From Cellulosimicrobium cellulans (GTDB lineage: Bacteria; Actinomycetota; Actinomycetes; Actinomycetales; Cellulomonadaceae): 64,000 nt of DNA. The notes below the pieces were generated by a model. It had not been told where the DNA came from, ran no database searches, and saw only the letters and a list, made by a program, of their open reading frames with translations. Where the stretch lies: contig NZ_JAMXST010000005.1 in the NCBI RefSeq assembly GCF_024124905.1, positions 62,001 through 126,000 on the forward strand. The letters are read 5' to 3'. Position 1 is the first letter of the stretch. Every line of letters begins with the position of its first letter. The translations under genes and the position numbers were made by a program. Of the stretch, positions 34,806 through 43,531 are shown piece after piece.

Positions 34806-36344
34806 CGCGACGCGCGACGGCTCCGTCGCGGGCTCGTCCGACGCCTCCGGGCCGAGCCAGCGCACCGCGAGCAGGCACGCGTCGTCGTCCTCGGGAGCGC
34901 GCGCGACGACCGCCTCCAGCAGCTCCGTCCCGCTCAGCCCGGCCCCGAGCGCGTTCGTGACGATCTCCGCGAGCTCGTCGAGCGCGAGCGCGAGCGGCCG
35001 GTCGCGGCGCTCGACGACGCCGTCGGTGAAGAGGAGCAGCAGGTCGCCCGGGGCGAGCGCGACCGTGTCGGCGACGCGCGGCGTCGTGCCCCGGACGCCC
35101 AACGGGGTGGACCGCGCCTCCCACAGGTAGCCCGCGGACCCGTCCGCGCGCACGAGCAGCGGCGGCAGGTGCCCGGCGCACGCGTAGCGCAGCACCCCCT
35201 CCACCAGCTCGAGCTCCCCGTACACGAGGCTCGCCATGAACCCCGTCCCGGTCCGGTCCACGAAGCGGTCGAGCCGCTCGACCACCTCCTCCGGCGGCAG
35301 CCCGGTGTCCGACGCCGCGCGGACCGCCGTCCGCAGCTGCCCCATCGCGGTCGCGGCCTTGAGCCCGCGCCCCACCACGTCCCCGACCGAGAGCGCGACG
35401 ACGTCCGGGGCCACGCGGAACGTGTCGTACCAGTCGCCGCCGACCTGCAGGTCGTGCACACCGGGGCGGTAGCAGGCCGCGATCTCCACGTGCGGGTCGG
35501 CGACGATCCCGTCCGACAGCATCGCGCCCTGCAGCTCGCTCGCGACCGACACGCTCTGCTCGTGGGTCGTGGCCCGTGCCAGCGCGAGCGCCGCGAGCTG
35601 CCCGGCCGCGGCGGCCGTGCCGAGGTCGACCGGTTCCGAGCCCGCCGCCCGGCGCGGCTCCAGCGCGAGGACGCCGAGCAGCGCCCCCGCCGTGCGCAGC
35701 GGGACGACGACGGTCCCGTCCGCGCGCACGCCCGCCTCGGCCAGCTCCTCGATCGTCGGGGCGGTCACGCCCGCCGCCCCGCCCCAGCGGCGCAGCGGGC
35801 CGCCCTCCTGCGGCGTCCACAGGGCGGCGTCGCCCGCCCCGAGCATCGTCACGGCGGCCCGGAGCAGGACCCACGCGACGCCGTCGAGACCGGCGACGCT
35901 CGCCAGGTCGGCGGCGATCCCGTGCAGCAGCCGCACGCGCCGCTCCGCCTCCTCCGCGGCGCGTCGGGCACCCACCAGCTCGTGCTCGAACCGGGACCGC
36001 TCGCGCGCCCCCAGCATCGCGACCTCGACGAGCCGCTCGCCGCGGACCTCGCGCCCGATCGCCGTGAGGAGCACCGGCTCGCGCCCGCGCGGCGTCCGCA
36101 GCTCCACCGCGACCTCGTCGACCCGCCCCTCGATGTGCAGGCGCGGACCGAGGTGGGTCTCCCAGTAGATGCGGCCGCCCACCGTCAGCAGGTCCGCGAG
36201 CCGGCGCCCGGCGACCGCCTCCACGTCGGGCACGTCCAGCAGGCGCAGGAACTCGTCGTTCCCGTCGAGCACCCGCCCCTCCGCGTCGAGGAGCAGGAGC
36301 GCGACGGGCGCGAGCACCCAGCGCTCGCCGCGCGACATCACCAT
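34779..36344 (-). CDS. PAS-GAF-PP2C (SpoIIE-type) phosphatase, RsbP-like
   Basis: 521 aa from ATG at 36342-36344, sharing one base with the upstream stop (TGATG). An N-terminal PAS-like domain (LLLLDAEGRVLDGNDEFLRLL; residues about 10-120) is followed by a coiled region, a GAF-like domain (about 150-280), and a PPM phosphatase. The phosphatase has [46 protein letters not shown] and EDDDACLL, including the metal aspartates. It should dephosphorylate an anti-anti-sigma protein. The preceding gene is an RsbQ-like hydrolase, the same pair as B. subtilis rsbQ-rsbP for energy stress. Confidence 0.9.
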   Translation of the reverse strand: MVMSRGERWVLAPVALLLLDAEGRVLDGNDEFLRLLDVPDVEAVAGRRLADLLTVGGRIYWETHLGPRLHIEGRVDEVAVELRTPRGREPVLLTAIGREVRGERLVEVAMLGARERSRFEHELVGARRAAEEAERRVRLLHGIAADLASVAGLDGVAWVLLRAAVTMLGAGDAALWTPQEGGPLRRWGGAAGVTAPTIEELAEAGVRADGTVVVPLRTAGALLGVLALEPRRAAGSEPVDLGTAAAAGQLAALALARATTHEQSVSVASELQGAMLSDGIVADPHVEIAACYRPGVHDLQVGGDWYDTFRVAPDVVALSVGDVVGRGLKAATAMGQLRTAVRAASDTGLPPEEVVERLDRFVDRTGTGFMASLVYGELELVEGVLRYACAGHLPPLLVRADGSAGYLWEARSTPLGVRGTTPRVADTVALAPGDLLLLFTDGVVERRDRPLALALDELAEIVTNALGAGLSGTELLEAVVARAPEDDDACLLAVRWLGPEASDEPATEPSRVASADEEGAG

Positions 36345-37144
36345 CAGGAGTCCCCGAGCCAGTGGCGCATCGCCTCGACGAGGAGCGCCGGGTGCGACAG
36401 GTTCGGGCAGTGCCCGACCGAGTCGATGACGACCAGCTCGCTCCCCGCCAGGTGCTCGTGCACGTACCGCCCCACCGTCTGCGGGGCGATGACGTCCTCC
36501 CGGCTCTGCACGACGAGGGCCGGGGTCCGCACGCGCGCCAGGTCCGCCCTGTTGTCTCCGAGGAACGTCACGCGCGCGAACTGCCGGGCGATCGCCGGGT
36601 CGTTGCGCCGGAAGACCTCCGCGAGCTCGTCCCCCAGCGCCGGGCGGTCGGGATTCCCGACGATCACCGGCGCCATCGCCTGCGTCCAGCCCAGGTAGTT
36701 CGCGTCCATCGTCTCGAGCAGCTCGTCGATCTCCTCCGCCGAGAACCCGCCGCGGTACCCCTCGTCGTCGACGTACCGGGGGCTCGGCCCGACAAGCACC
36801 AGGCGGTCGACGAGGTCGGGCCGGTCCGCCGCCGCGAGGAGCGCGATCACCGCGCTCACCGAATGACCCACGAGGATCACCGGCTCGTCCGCGACGTCCT
36901 CCACGACCTCGATCATGTCCGCGACGTAGCCCCCCAGCTCCGCGTGCCGCGCGGGGTCGTACGCGGCCGGGTGGGACGCGCCGCAACCCGAGTGGTCGAA
37001 CAGCACCACCCGGTGGTCCGCCGCGAAGACGGGCGCGACGAAGCGCCACATCGACTGGTCGCAACCGAAGCCGTGCGCGAAGACCATCGTCGGGCCATCC
37101 CGCGGTCCCATGACCCGCACGTTGTTGCGTTCGCGCACGTCCAC
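36344..37144 (-). CDS. rsbQ: RsbQ-like alpha/beta hydrolase
   Basis: 266 aa. Strong resemblance to B. subtilis RsbQ: RNNVRVMGPRDGPTMVFAHG, GFGCDQSMWRFVAPVF, VGHSVSAVIALL, LVGPSPRYVDD and QSREDVIAPQTVGRYVHEHL. The catalytic triad Ser95, Asp217, His245 aligns with Ser96, Asp219, His247 of RsbQ. In Bacillus, RsbQ is required to activate the phosphatase RsbP during energy stress, through a hydrophobic small molecule. Here the RsbP-like gene follows with one-base overlap. The related plant karrikin/strigolactone receptors share this fold. Confidence 0.92.
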   Translation of the reverse strand: MDVRERNNVRVMGPRDGPTMVFAHGFGCDQSMWRFVAPVFAADHRVVLFDHSGCGASHPAAYDPARHAELGGYVADMIEVVEDVADEPVILVGHSVSAVIALLAAADRPDLVDRLVLVGPSPRYVDDEGYRGGFSAEEIDELLETMDANYLGWTQAMAPVIVGNPDRPALGDELAEVFRRNDPAIARQFARVTFLGDNRADLARVRTPALVVQSREDVIAPQTVGRYVHEHLAGSELVVIDSVGHCPNLSHPALLVEAMRHWLGDS

Positions 37145-37257
37145 GGGTCACAGCGTAGGGGGAACCCGATCCGGTGAGCAGGGCCCACGCGGGTGAGATC
37201 GCGCCCGGAGGCGCCCCGCACGGCGGTCCGCGACCGTGCGCACGGCACAATGGCCCC

Positions 37258-37716
37258 ATGCGTGTCTCGGCGAAGGCTGACTATGCGGTGCGGGCGTGCG
37301 CCGAGCTCGCGGCGTCCCCCCACGGCGACCCCGTGCGGGCGGAGGACCTCGCGGCCGGCCAGGGCCTGCCGGTCTCCTTCCTCGAACGGATCCTCGGCGA
37401 CCTGCGCCGCGCCGGCATCGTCACGAGCGTCCGCGGCCGCTCCGGCGGCCACCGCCTCGCGCGCCCCGCGTCCGAGGTGACCCTCGCCGACGTCTTCCGC
37501 GCCGTCGACGGACCGCTCGTCACCGTGCGCGACGAGCGCCCCCCGAGCCTCGAGTACGAGGGCTCCGCGGCCGCTCTCCTCGAGGTCTGGGTCGCCCTCC
37601 GCGCGAGCGTCCGCGACGTGCTCGACCGCGTGACGATCGACGACGTCGTCCGCCGTGACCTCCCCGACGACGTCCACGCCCTCGCCGCCCGCGCCGACGC
37701 CTGGGAGAACCCCTGA
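37258..37716 (+). CDS. Rrf2-family transcriptional regulator
   Basis: 152 aa from ATG at 37258. The winged helix begins MRVSAKADYAVRACAELAAS, and the recognition region is LPVSFLERILGDLRRAGIVTS with GRSGGHRLARP. The three cysteines that bind an Fe-S cluster in IscR/NsrR are absent (only Cys14 is present), so this belongs to the cluster-free CymR-like group, many of which respond to sulfur metabolites. The next gene on the strand is a TSUP permease, consistent with sulfur control, but this is inference. Confidence 0.9.
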   Translation: MRVSAKADYAVRACAELAASPHGDPVRAEDLAAGQGLPVSFLERILGDLRRAGIVTSVRGRSGGHRLARPASEVTLADVFRAVDGPLVTVRDERPPSLEYEGSAAALLEVWVALRASVRDVLDRVTIDDVVRRDLPDDVHALAARADAWENP

Positions 37717-38045
37717 CCCGCTGAGCCCGCGGTCGGGCGCTCCGCTGGGTCGGGTCCGCGGTGGGGTCGGACCGTGCGCCGTCGTGCCGCCCGGTGCTGG
37801 GTGGGGCCCGGCCGAGATGCGAGAAGTGGCCGCTCCGGGCCTCGTTCTCGGGGCCATTTCTCGCTTCTCGTCACCACGCGGCGCGTGGTGGCGCGTGGCG
37901 ACATCGGCTGTGGGGCGGTAGATCGAGACGCGCCCGTTAACACTGGCCCACGATGTGGTCGGCGCTTCACATACTGGACTCGTTCGGTCAACCTTGTCGG
38001 GACACGTCGGGGCTGCCCCGGCCCACCCCGAGCACGGAGGACGCG
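37717..38045. other. 329-bp intergenic region with hairpins
   Basis: No gene is supported. It contains two hairpins (37819-37864 and 37872-37890) and the upstream region of the TSUP permease, including the AGGAGG-like site GGAGG before GTG 38046. A short in-frame upstream extension of the permease (from 37953) is not used because it lacks a ribosome-binding site. Confidence 0.6.
37819..37864 (+). terminator. Probable terminator downstream of the Rrf2 gene
   Basis: A 13-bp stem with one G-T pair (GCGAGAAGTGGCC against GGCCATTTCTCGC) and a 20-nt loop, followed by a second hairpin CACCACGC-GGC-GCGTGGTG at 37872-37890. Position about 100 bp after the Rrf2 stop. Confidence 0.55.
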
Positions 38046-39005
38046 GTGCGGACCCTCATCCTGCTGGCCCTCGTGGGCCTCGGTGCGCAGCTCGTCGACG
38101 GCAGCCTCGGCATGGCGTACGGCGTGACCTCGACGACGCTCCTGCTCGCGATCGGGACGAACCCCGCGGCGGCGTCGGCGACGATCCACCTCGCGGAGAT
38201 CGGGACGACCCTCGCGTCGGGTGCGGCGCACTGGCGGTTCGGGAACGTGGACTGGAAGGTCGTCGTGCGGATCGGCGTCCCGGGCGCGATCGGCGCGTTC
38301 GCAGGCGCGACGTTCCTGTCGAACCTGTCGACCGAGCTCGCCGCGCCGGTCATGTCGCTGCTCCTCCTGGCGCTCGGCGTGTACGTGCTGTCGCGGTTCA
38401 CGTTCGTGGGGCTGCCGAAGGGCCGGCAGGGCCTCCCGCTGCGCAAGCGGTTCCTCGCGCCGCTCGGCCTGATCGCCGGCTTCGTCGACGCGACGGGCGG
38501 CGGTGGCTGGGGACCCGTGGGGACGCCGGCGCTGCTCGCGTCGGGCCGGATCGAGCCGCGCAAGGTCATCGGGTCGATCGACACGAGCGAGTTCCTCGTC
38601 GCGGTCGCCGCGTCCCTCGGCTTCCTGTTCTCGCTCGGCAGGCAGGGGATCGACCTGCTGTGGGTCGGCGCGCTGCTGCTCGGCGGCCTGGTCGCGGCGC
38701 CGATCGCGGCCTGGCTGGTGCGGCTGCTGCCGCCCCGGATCCTGGGCTCCGCGGTGGGCGGCGTCATCGTCCTCACCAACGTCCGCACGCTGCTGCGCTC
38801 GGACTGGGTCGACGCGAGCGGTGCGGTCCAGGGCGTCGTGCTCGGCGTCGTCGCCGTCGTGTGGGCCGCAGCCGTCGCGTGGTCGGTCCGGGCGCACCGC
38901 CGCGCCGTCGCCCTCGAGGCCGCCGAGCCGCTCGAGGTCGGCGAGCCGCCCGCGAACGCGGCGGCCGCCGCTCCCGAGCTGCAGTCGGCGCCCGCTTCCC
39001 GCTGA
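38046..39005 (+). CDS. TSUP (TauE/SafE) family anion permease
   Basis: 319 aa from GTG at 38046 with GGAGG 8 nt upstream. About eight helices; the paired TSUP motifs are present: GAQLVDGSLGMAYGVTST in the first half and GLIAGFVDATGGGGWGPVGTP in the second. Members export or import sulfite, sulfoacetate, taurine-derived sulfonates or similar anions. The cluster-free Rrf2 gene upstream hints at a sulfur compound. The C-terminal 40 residues are a soluble Ala/Glu-rich tail. Confidence 0.9.
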   Translation: MRTLILLALVGLGAQLVDGSLGMAYGVTSTTLLLAIGTNPAAASATIHLAEIGTTLASGAAHWRFGNVDWKVVVRIGVPGAIGAFAGATFLSNLSTELAAPVMSLLLLALGVYVLSRFTFVGLPKGRQGLPLRKRFLAPLGLIAGFVDATGGGGWGPVGTPALLASGRIEPRKVIGSIDTSEFLVAVAASLGFLFSLGRQGIDLLWVGALLLGGLVAAPIAAWLVRLLPPRILGSAVGGVIVLTNVRTLLRSDWVDASGAVQGVVLGVVAVVWAAAVAWSVRAHRRAVALEAAEPLEVGEPPANAAAAAPELQSAPASR

Positions 39006-39016
39006 CCGCGTGCTCG

Positions 39017-39751
39017 TCAGTCGCGCGCGTAGCGGCGGACGAACGCGGCGAGGATGCGGTGCGGCGCCCAGACGTCGCCGCGGCGGACGGTCGCCTCGAC
39101 GTCGCCCGCCGCCTCGGGCGCGAAGTACCCGTAGTCGCGGTAGACGCCGATGCGCGTGAGGATGCCGTCCAGGTCGAGCTCGGGGTGGAACTGCGTCGCG
39201 TAGAGGTTCTCCTTGACCCGGAACATCTGGACCGGGCAGGCGTCCGACGTCGCGAGCAGCACCGCGTGCGACGGCAGCCGGGTCACGGCCTCCTTGTGCC
39301 CGACGTACGCCTCGAACGCGTCGGGCAGGTCGGCGAGGAGCGGGTCGGCCCGGCCCTCCGGCGTGAGTCGGATCGTCACGGGCGAGATGGGCTCGGCGAA
39401 CGTGTCGTCGAGGACGGCGCCCTCGTGCAGCCCGAGCGTCCCGACGCCGTAGCACGCGCCGAGGAACGGGACGTCGCGCTCGACGATCTCGTCCAGGAGC
39501 GGCGCGAGGTCGCGCTCGACGCGACGCTGGGTCGGCGACTTGTCCTTCTCGGGCAGGGACGAGTCGAACGGGCTGCCGCCGACGATCACCCCCGAGTAGT
39601 CGCCGAGGTCGATCGCCGGCAGCGGTCCGGCCTCCATGCGCACGCGGTGCAGCGCACCGGCGTCCAGCCCGGAGTACCGGAGCACCGCCGCGTGCTCCCC
39701 GTCGGCGGCGGGGTCCTCCGCGCGCGACGCGAGCAGCAGGAACGGCCTCAT
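39017..39751 (-). CDS. Class I glutamine amidotransferase
   Basis: 244 aa from ATG at 39749-39751. The triad Cys nucleophile is in LGACYGVG, and the His-Glu pair is in ATQFHPELD. The YSGVIVGGSPFDSS strand before it is typical of GuaA-type stand-alone amidotransferases (GMP synthase-like or gamma-Glu-polyamine hydrolases). No synthetase partner domain is present, so its acceptor is unknown. It converges with the TSUP gene. Confidence 0.87.
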   Translation of the reverse strand: MRPFLLLASRAEDPAADGEHAAVLRYSGLDAGALHRVRMEAGPLPAIDLGDYSGVIVGGSPFDSSLPEKDKSPTQRRVERDLAPLLDEIVERDVPFLGACYGVGTLGLHEGAVLDDTFAEPISPVTIRLTPEGRADPLLADLPDAFEAYVGHKEAVTRLPSHAVLLATSDACPVQMFRVKENLYATQFHPELDLDGILTRIGVYRDYGYFAPEAAGDVEATVRRGDVWAPHRILAAFVRRYARD

Positions 39752-39996
39752 GCCGGCCACGCTAGGTGCGTCCTCGCAGCCTCGCCCGGGGTGGGCACGC
39801 GGGTCGCGGTCGGACCGGGCCGTGCCGGACCGGGGCGCGGTCGGGATCGTCGAGCGCGCCGTCGAGGGCCGCGGCGGCGTCCCCGCCCCGACGGCGCGCA
39901 CGACGGCGGCAGCGCGGCCGCAGCAGGCGGACGGTCACGACGGCGCGGGCCGTGAGGATCGACGCACGGTGCCGGAGCACGCGTGCGGGGGCGCGC

Positions 39997-40572
39997 TCAG
40001 GCACGGTCGTACGTGAGGACGGCGTTGCCGCCGTCGAACGTGGCGACGTCGGTCAGGTCGTAGGTCGTGGGCCGGAACGCGGTACCACCGAACGCGCTCC
40101 GACCGGCACCGGCCACGACGGGGTAGAGCTTGACGACGAGCCGGTCGATCTCGCCGCGGAGCGCGCCCGCGAGGACGCCGCCGCCCGCGAGGTAGATGTC
40201 GAACGGGGAGTCCTCGGCCTTGAGCGCTCGCACGAGCCCGACCGGGTCGTCGCGCACGATCGTCACCGCCGGGTCGAGCTCGGGCTGCGACGTCGAGACG
40301 ACGTACTGGCGCAGGTGCGCGTACGGGCTCGTGATCCCCAGCCGGAGCGCGGGCTCGTACGTCCGCCTGCCCATGACGATCGTGTCGAACGTGCGGTGGG
40401 GGGCGTCGTCGACCCCGAGCTGGCGGCGCCCGTGCGTGGGCAGGACGTCGGGGAACGTGTCGATCATGCGCGCGCTGTACGCGTCGGAGGAGGGATAGAA
40501 GTCGACCTCGTCGTCCGGGCCCGAGAGGAAGCCGTCGATCGACAGGGCGACGAAGTAGGTGAGTCGTCTCAT
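39997..40572 (-). CDS. Dihydrofolate reductase-like (RibD C-terminal family) protein
   Basis: 191 aa from ATG at 40570-40572. The fold is DHFR-like: MRRLTYFVALSIDGFLSGPD, TIVMGRRTYEPALR, YVVSTSQPELD and IYLAGGGVLAGALRGEIDRL, where GGG contacts NADPH. These small bacterial YyaP/YwjB-type reductases have unassigned substrates. It diverges from a LysR regulator across a 109-bp region with a palindrome, suggesting LysR control. Confidence 0.9.
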   Translation of the reverse strand: MRRLTYFVALSIDGFLSGPDDEVDFYPSSDAYSARMIDTFPDVLPTHGRRQLGVDDAPHRTFDTIVMGRRTYEPALRLGITSPYAHLRQYVVSTSQPELDPAVTIVRDDPVGLVRALKAEDSPFDIYLAGGGVLAGALRGEIDRLVVKLYPVVAGAGRSAFGGTAFRPTTYDLTDVATFDGGNAVLTYDRA

Positions 40573-40598
40573 GGTTCCAACCTCGGATTCCACCGATT

Positions 40599-40612
40599 CG
40601 TCATCAATGACG
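40599..40612. promoter_or_regulatory. Palindrome CGTCAT-CA-ATGACG, candidate LysR site
   Basis: Perfect 6-bp arms with a 2-bp centre, between the divergent DHFR-like and LysR genes, which is the usual location of a LysR-type operator. It is AT-rich for this genome. Confidence 0.5.
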
Positions 40613-40681
40613 CATGCTGGGTGGATCGTTCACCCCGTGTGAACGGTGCACGGCGACGGAGACGGAGGCAGAGGTGGCCGC

Positions 40682-41572
40682 GTGGAGCTGAGGGACATCG
40701 AGATCTTCCTGACGCTCGCCGACGAGCTCCACTTCGGGCGCACCGCCGAGCGGCTCCACGTCTCCCCCGCGCGCGTGAGCCAGGCGATCAGCCGCCAGGA
40801 GCGCCGCATGGGCACGACCTTGTTCGAGCGCACGAGCCGACGCGTCGAGCTCACTCCGGTCGGCGCCCGCCTGCGCGACGACCTGCGCCAGGGCTACGAG
40901 CTCATCCAGTCCGGGATCGCGGCGGCCAGCCGCACGGGAGAGCGGCCGGCCGGCGTGCTGCGCGTCGCCGCGATGGGCATCGTCGGCCACGAGCTGCAGC
41001 CGGTGGTCGACGCGTTCGGGGAGCGGCACCCGGAGTGCTCGGTGGAGCGCCGCGAGTTCCACTTCTCGGACCCCTTCGGGGCGCTGCGCGAAGGCGAGGC
41101 GGACCTGCAGGTGACGTGGTCCCCGGTCCGCGAGCCCGACGTCGTCGTGGGGCCGCGCGTGCTCACGGAGGGACGCGTCCTCGCCGTCGCGGCGGGGCAC
41201 CCCCTCGCGGGCGAGGACGCGGTGTCCCTCGAGGTCCTCGGCGACCACGCGGTGCTCGACCTCGGGACCGGCGTCCCCACGTACTGGGAGGAGGCCATGG
41301 TGCCCCGCCGGACGCCGTCGGGCCGCCCGGTGCTGCGCGGGCCGGTCGCGCGCACGTTCCACGAGGTGCTGACCGTCGTCGCCTCGGGCGAGGCGGTCAC
41401 CCCGCTCAACGCGCACGTCCGGCGGTACTACACGCACCCGGGGGTCGTGTACGTGCCGATCGTCGACGTCCCCGACACCGAGTGGGTGCTCGTCTGGCTG
41501 CGCGACCGGGAGACCACCGAGGTCCGCGCCTTCGCCGAGACCGCCCGCGAGCTGGGCTCGCGGGCGATCTGA
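40682..41572 (+). CDS. LysR-family transcriptional regulator
   Basis: 296 aa from GTG at 40682. The N-terminal helix-turn-helix is VELRDIEIFLTLADELHFGR with RLHVSPARVSQAISRQERRMG, and the effector domain starts near residue 90 (GVLRVAAMGIVGHELQPVVD). It diverges from the DHFR-like gene, which it may regulate together with itself. The inducer is unknown. The stop is 3 bp before the stop of the convergent ABC permease gene. Confidence 0.92.
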   Translation: MELRDIEIFLTLADELHFGRTAERLHVSPARVSQAISRQERRMGTTLFERTSRRVELTPVGARLRDDLRQGYELIQSGIAAASRTGERPAGVLRVAAMGIVGHELQPVVDAFGERHPECSVERREFHFSDPFGALREGEADLQVTWSPVREPDVVVGPRVLTEGRVLAVAAGHPLAGEDAVSLEVLGDHAVLDLGTGVPTYWEEAMVPRRTPSGRPVLRGPVARTFHEVLTVVASGEAVTPLNAHVRRYYTHPGVVYVPIVDVPDTEWVLVWLRDRETTEVRAFAETARELGSRAI

Positions 41573-41575
41573 GGC

Positions 41576-42382
41576 TCAGCTCCAGCGGAAGAGCTTCACC
41601 GCGAGCGGGAGGAGCACGGCGGTCCACGCGACCATCACGACGAGCTGGAGCGTGGGGACCTCCGTCTCGAACCATCCCGCCGACATGGCCTGGGCGGCCG
41701 CCCCGAGCGGGGAGAACTGGCCGACGTCCCGTACGACGTCGGGCATGATCGGGCCCGGCGTCCACATGCCCGAGAGGAAGAGCATCGGGAAGTAGACGAG
41801 GTTCCCGATCGCCGACGCGGTGCTCCCCTTGGCGGCGACCGCCGCGACGACCATGCCGAGCGAGAGCATGGACAGGACGGTGAGCACGAAGGCCAGCACG
41901 ACCGTGAGCGGGCTGACGGGCGCGGCGAGGCCGAACACGACCTGGCCGACGACGAGCGCGAGCGCGGACGACACGGCGATCGCGCCGAGGTTGATGACGA
42001 GGTGGGCGACGACCACGCCCTGCGGGCGCATGGGGGTCGTCGACAGCCGGCGGAGCAGCCCCTTCTCGCGGGCGGTCGCGAAGGTCACGGGCATCGTCGT
42101 CAGCGCGGGCGTCGCCACCGCGGCGGCGAGGACGACCGGCAGGTAGGTCGCGATCGCCGTCAGTCCGTCCCAGGGCGCGCCCGCCCCCGTGATCGGCTCC
42201 CGCATGCCCGGGATGGCGAAGCCGACGCCGACGAGCAGGACCGTGGGGAACGCGAGCGCGAAGAACACGGCCGCGCCGTCGCGCAGGAACAGTCGGGCCT
42301 CGGTCAGCAGGAGCGTCCTGAACCCTCGCCAGCCCGAGCGGGCGTCGGGGACGTGGGGCAGGGTCGTCGTCGCGGCGGTCAT
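41576..42382 (-). CDS. ABC-2 type transporter permease
   Basis: 268 aa from ATG at 42380-42382. Six hydrophobic helices, with the ABC-2 motif region NLVYFPMLFLSGMWTPGPIMP before the last loop. The N-terminal EARLFLRDGAAVFFALAFP is typical of DrrB/DR-type exporters. It overlaps the upstream ATPase gene by 4 bp and must form the export channel with it. The substrate (drug, lipid or antibiotic) is unknown. Confidence 0.9.
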   Translation of the reverse strand: MTAATTTLPHVPDARSGWRGFRTLLLTEARLFLRDGAAVFFALAFPTVLLVGVGFAIPGMREPITGAGAPWDGLTAIATYLPVVLAAAVATPALTTMPVTFATAREKGLLRRLSTTPMRPQGVVVAHLVINLGAIAVSSALALVVGQVVFGLAAPVSPLTVVLAFVLTVLSMLSLGMVVAAVAAKGSTASAIGNLVYFPMLFLSGMWTPGPIMPDVVRDVGQFSPLGAAAQAMSAGWFETEVPTLQLVVMVAWTAVLLPLAVKLFRWS

Positions 42383-43443
42383 CGTGCGGCTCCCTCGTGC
42401 AGGGCCGCGGTGTCCGCGGCGTGGTCGTAGGTCCGGCCGGTCACGGCGACGAAGACGTCCTCGAGCGTCCGGGAGACGGTCCGGACGTCGTCAGGCACGA
42501 CCTCCTGCTCGGCGAGCGCGAGCACGACGGCGAGCAGCACGCGGCGCGACCCGGTCACCACGATCTCGCGCGCGTCGACCTCGACGCGCTCGACGTCGGC
42601 GAGGCCGGCGAGCGTGTGGAGCGCCAGGTCGTGGTCGGCAGGCGGTACGCGCAGCCGGACCGTGCGCGACGTGTCGACGGAGTCGATGAGCTCCGCGGGC
42701 GTGCCCTGCGCGACCACGCGACCGCCGTCGATGATGACGAGCCGGTCGCACAGGCGCTCCGCCTCCTCCATGAAGTGCGTGACGAGCAGGATCGTCACGC
42801 CCCGGTCCCGCACGCGTTCCACGAGCTCCCACGTGGCGCGGCGCGCGGCCGGGTCGAGGCCCGTGGTCAGCTCGTCGAGGATCGCGACGCGCGGGTTGCC
42901 GACGAGCGCGAGCGCGATCGAGAGACGCTGCTTCTGCCCGCCCGAGAGCTTGCCGAACGCGACGCGCCGGTGCGCGGCGAGGTCGAGGAGGTCGAGCAGC
43001 TCCTCCACGTCCGACGGCGACGCGTAGAAGGACGCGAAGAGGCGCATCGCCTCCTCGACCGTGATCTTCTCGTGGAGCGCCGCCTCCTGGAGCTGGACCC
43101 CGACCGCGTCGCGCACGGCGGCCGGGTCCGTCTGCGGGTCGACGCCGAGCACGCGGACCGTCCCGCCGTCGGCTTCGCGCAGACCGGCGAGGCACTCGAC
43201 GGTCGTCGTCTTCCCGGCGCCGTTGGGGCCGAGGATGCCGAAGATCTCGCCCGCCCGGACGGTGAGGCTCACGTCCTCGACGGCGACCGTGCGGGCGGCT
43301 GCGTCCCCGCGACCCCCCGGCCCGGGGTAGGTCTTGCGCAGGTTGCGGACCTCGACGACGGGCGACGCGCCCGCCGACGGTGCAGGGGTCGGGGCGGGCG
43401 ACGCGACGGTCGCGCCGTCGGCGGGCGGTGGTGCGGGGCTCAT
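42379..43443 (-). CDS. ABC transporter ATP-binding protein (DrrA-like)
   Basis: 354 aa from ATG at 43441-43443 with GGAGG upstream. A Pro/Ala-rich 30-residue N-terminus leads to the nucleotide-binding domain with Walker A GPNGAGKTT, Q-loop LQEAA, signature LSGGQKQR, Walker B VAILDEL and the H-loop THF. The C-terminal 80-residue DUF4162-like domain is characteristic of DrrA-type exporters. Partner permease: the next gene. A separate ABC unit with a GntR regulator lies just upstream. Confidence 0.94.
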   Translation of the reverse strand: MSPAPPPADGATVASPAPTPAPSAGASPVVEVRNLRKTYPGPGGRGDAAARTVAVEDVSLTVRAGEIFGILGPNGAGKTTTVECLAGLREADGGTVRVLGVDPQTDPAAVRDAVGVQLQEAALHEKITVEEAMRLFASFYASPSDVEELLDLLDLAAHRRVAFGKLSGGQKQRLSIALALVGNPRVAILDELTTGLDPAARRATWELVERVRDRGVTILLVTHFMEEAERLCDRLVIIDGGRVVAQGTPAELIDSVDTSRTVRLRVPPADHDLALHTLAGLADVERVEVDAREIVVTGSRRVLLAVVLALAEQEVVPDDVRTVSRTLEDVFVAVTGRTYDHAADTAALHEGAAR

Positions 43444-43531
43444 GCTGACCTCCACGAGGGTGTGCGAGACCCACGCGCGGCGCGGGGCCACTCGGTGGGC
43501 TCTCGGGGAACGGTGGGTGCGGTGCGTCCGG

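Noticed and set aside
37953-38045. Upstream extension of the TSUP permease
   Set aside because: It lacks a ribosome-binding site and hydrophobic character; the GTG at 38046 has GGAGG.
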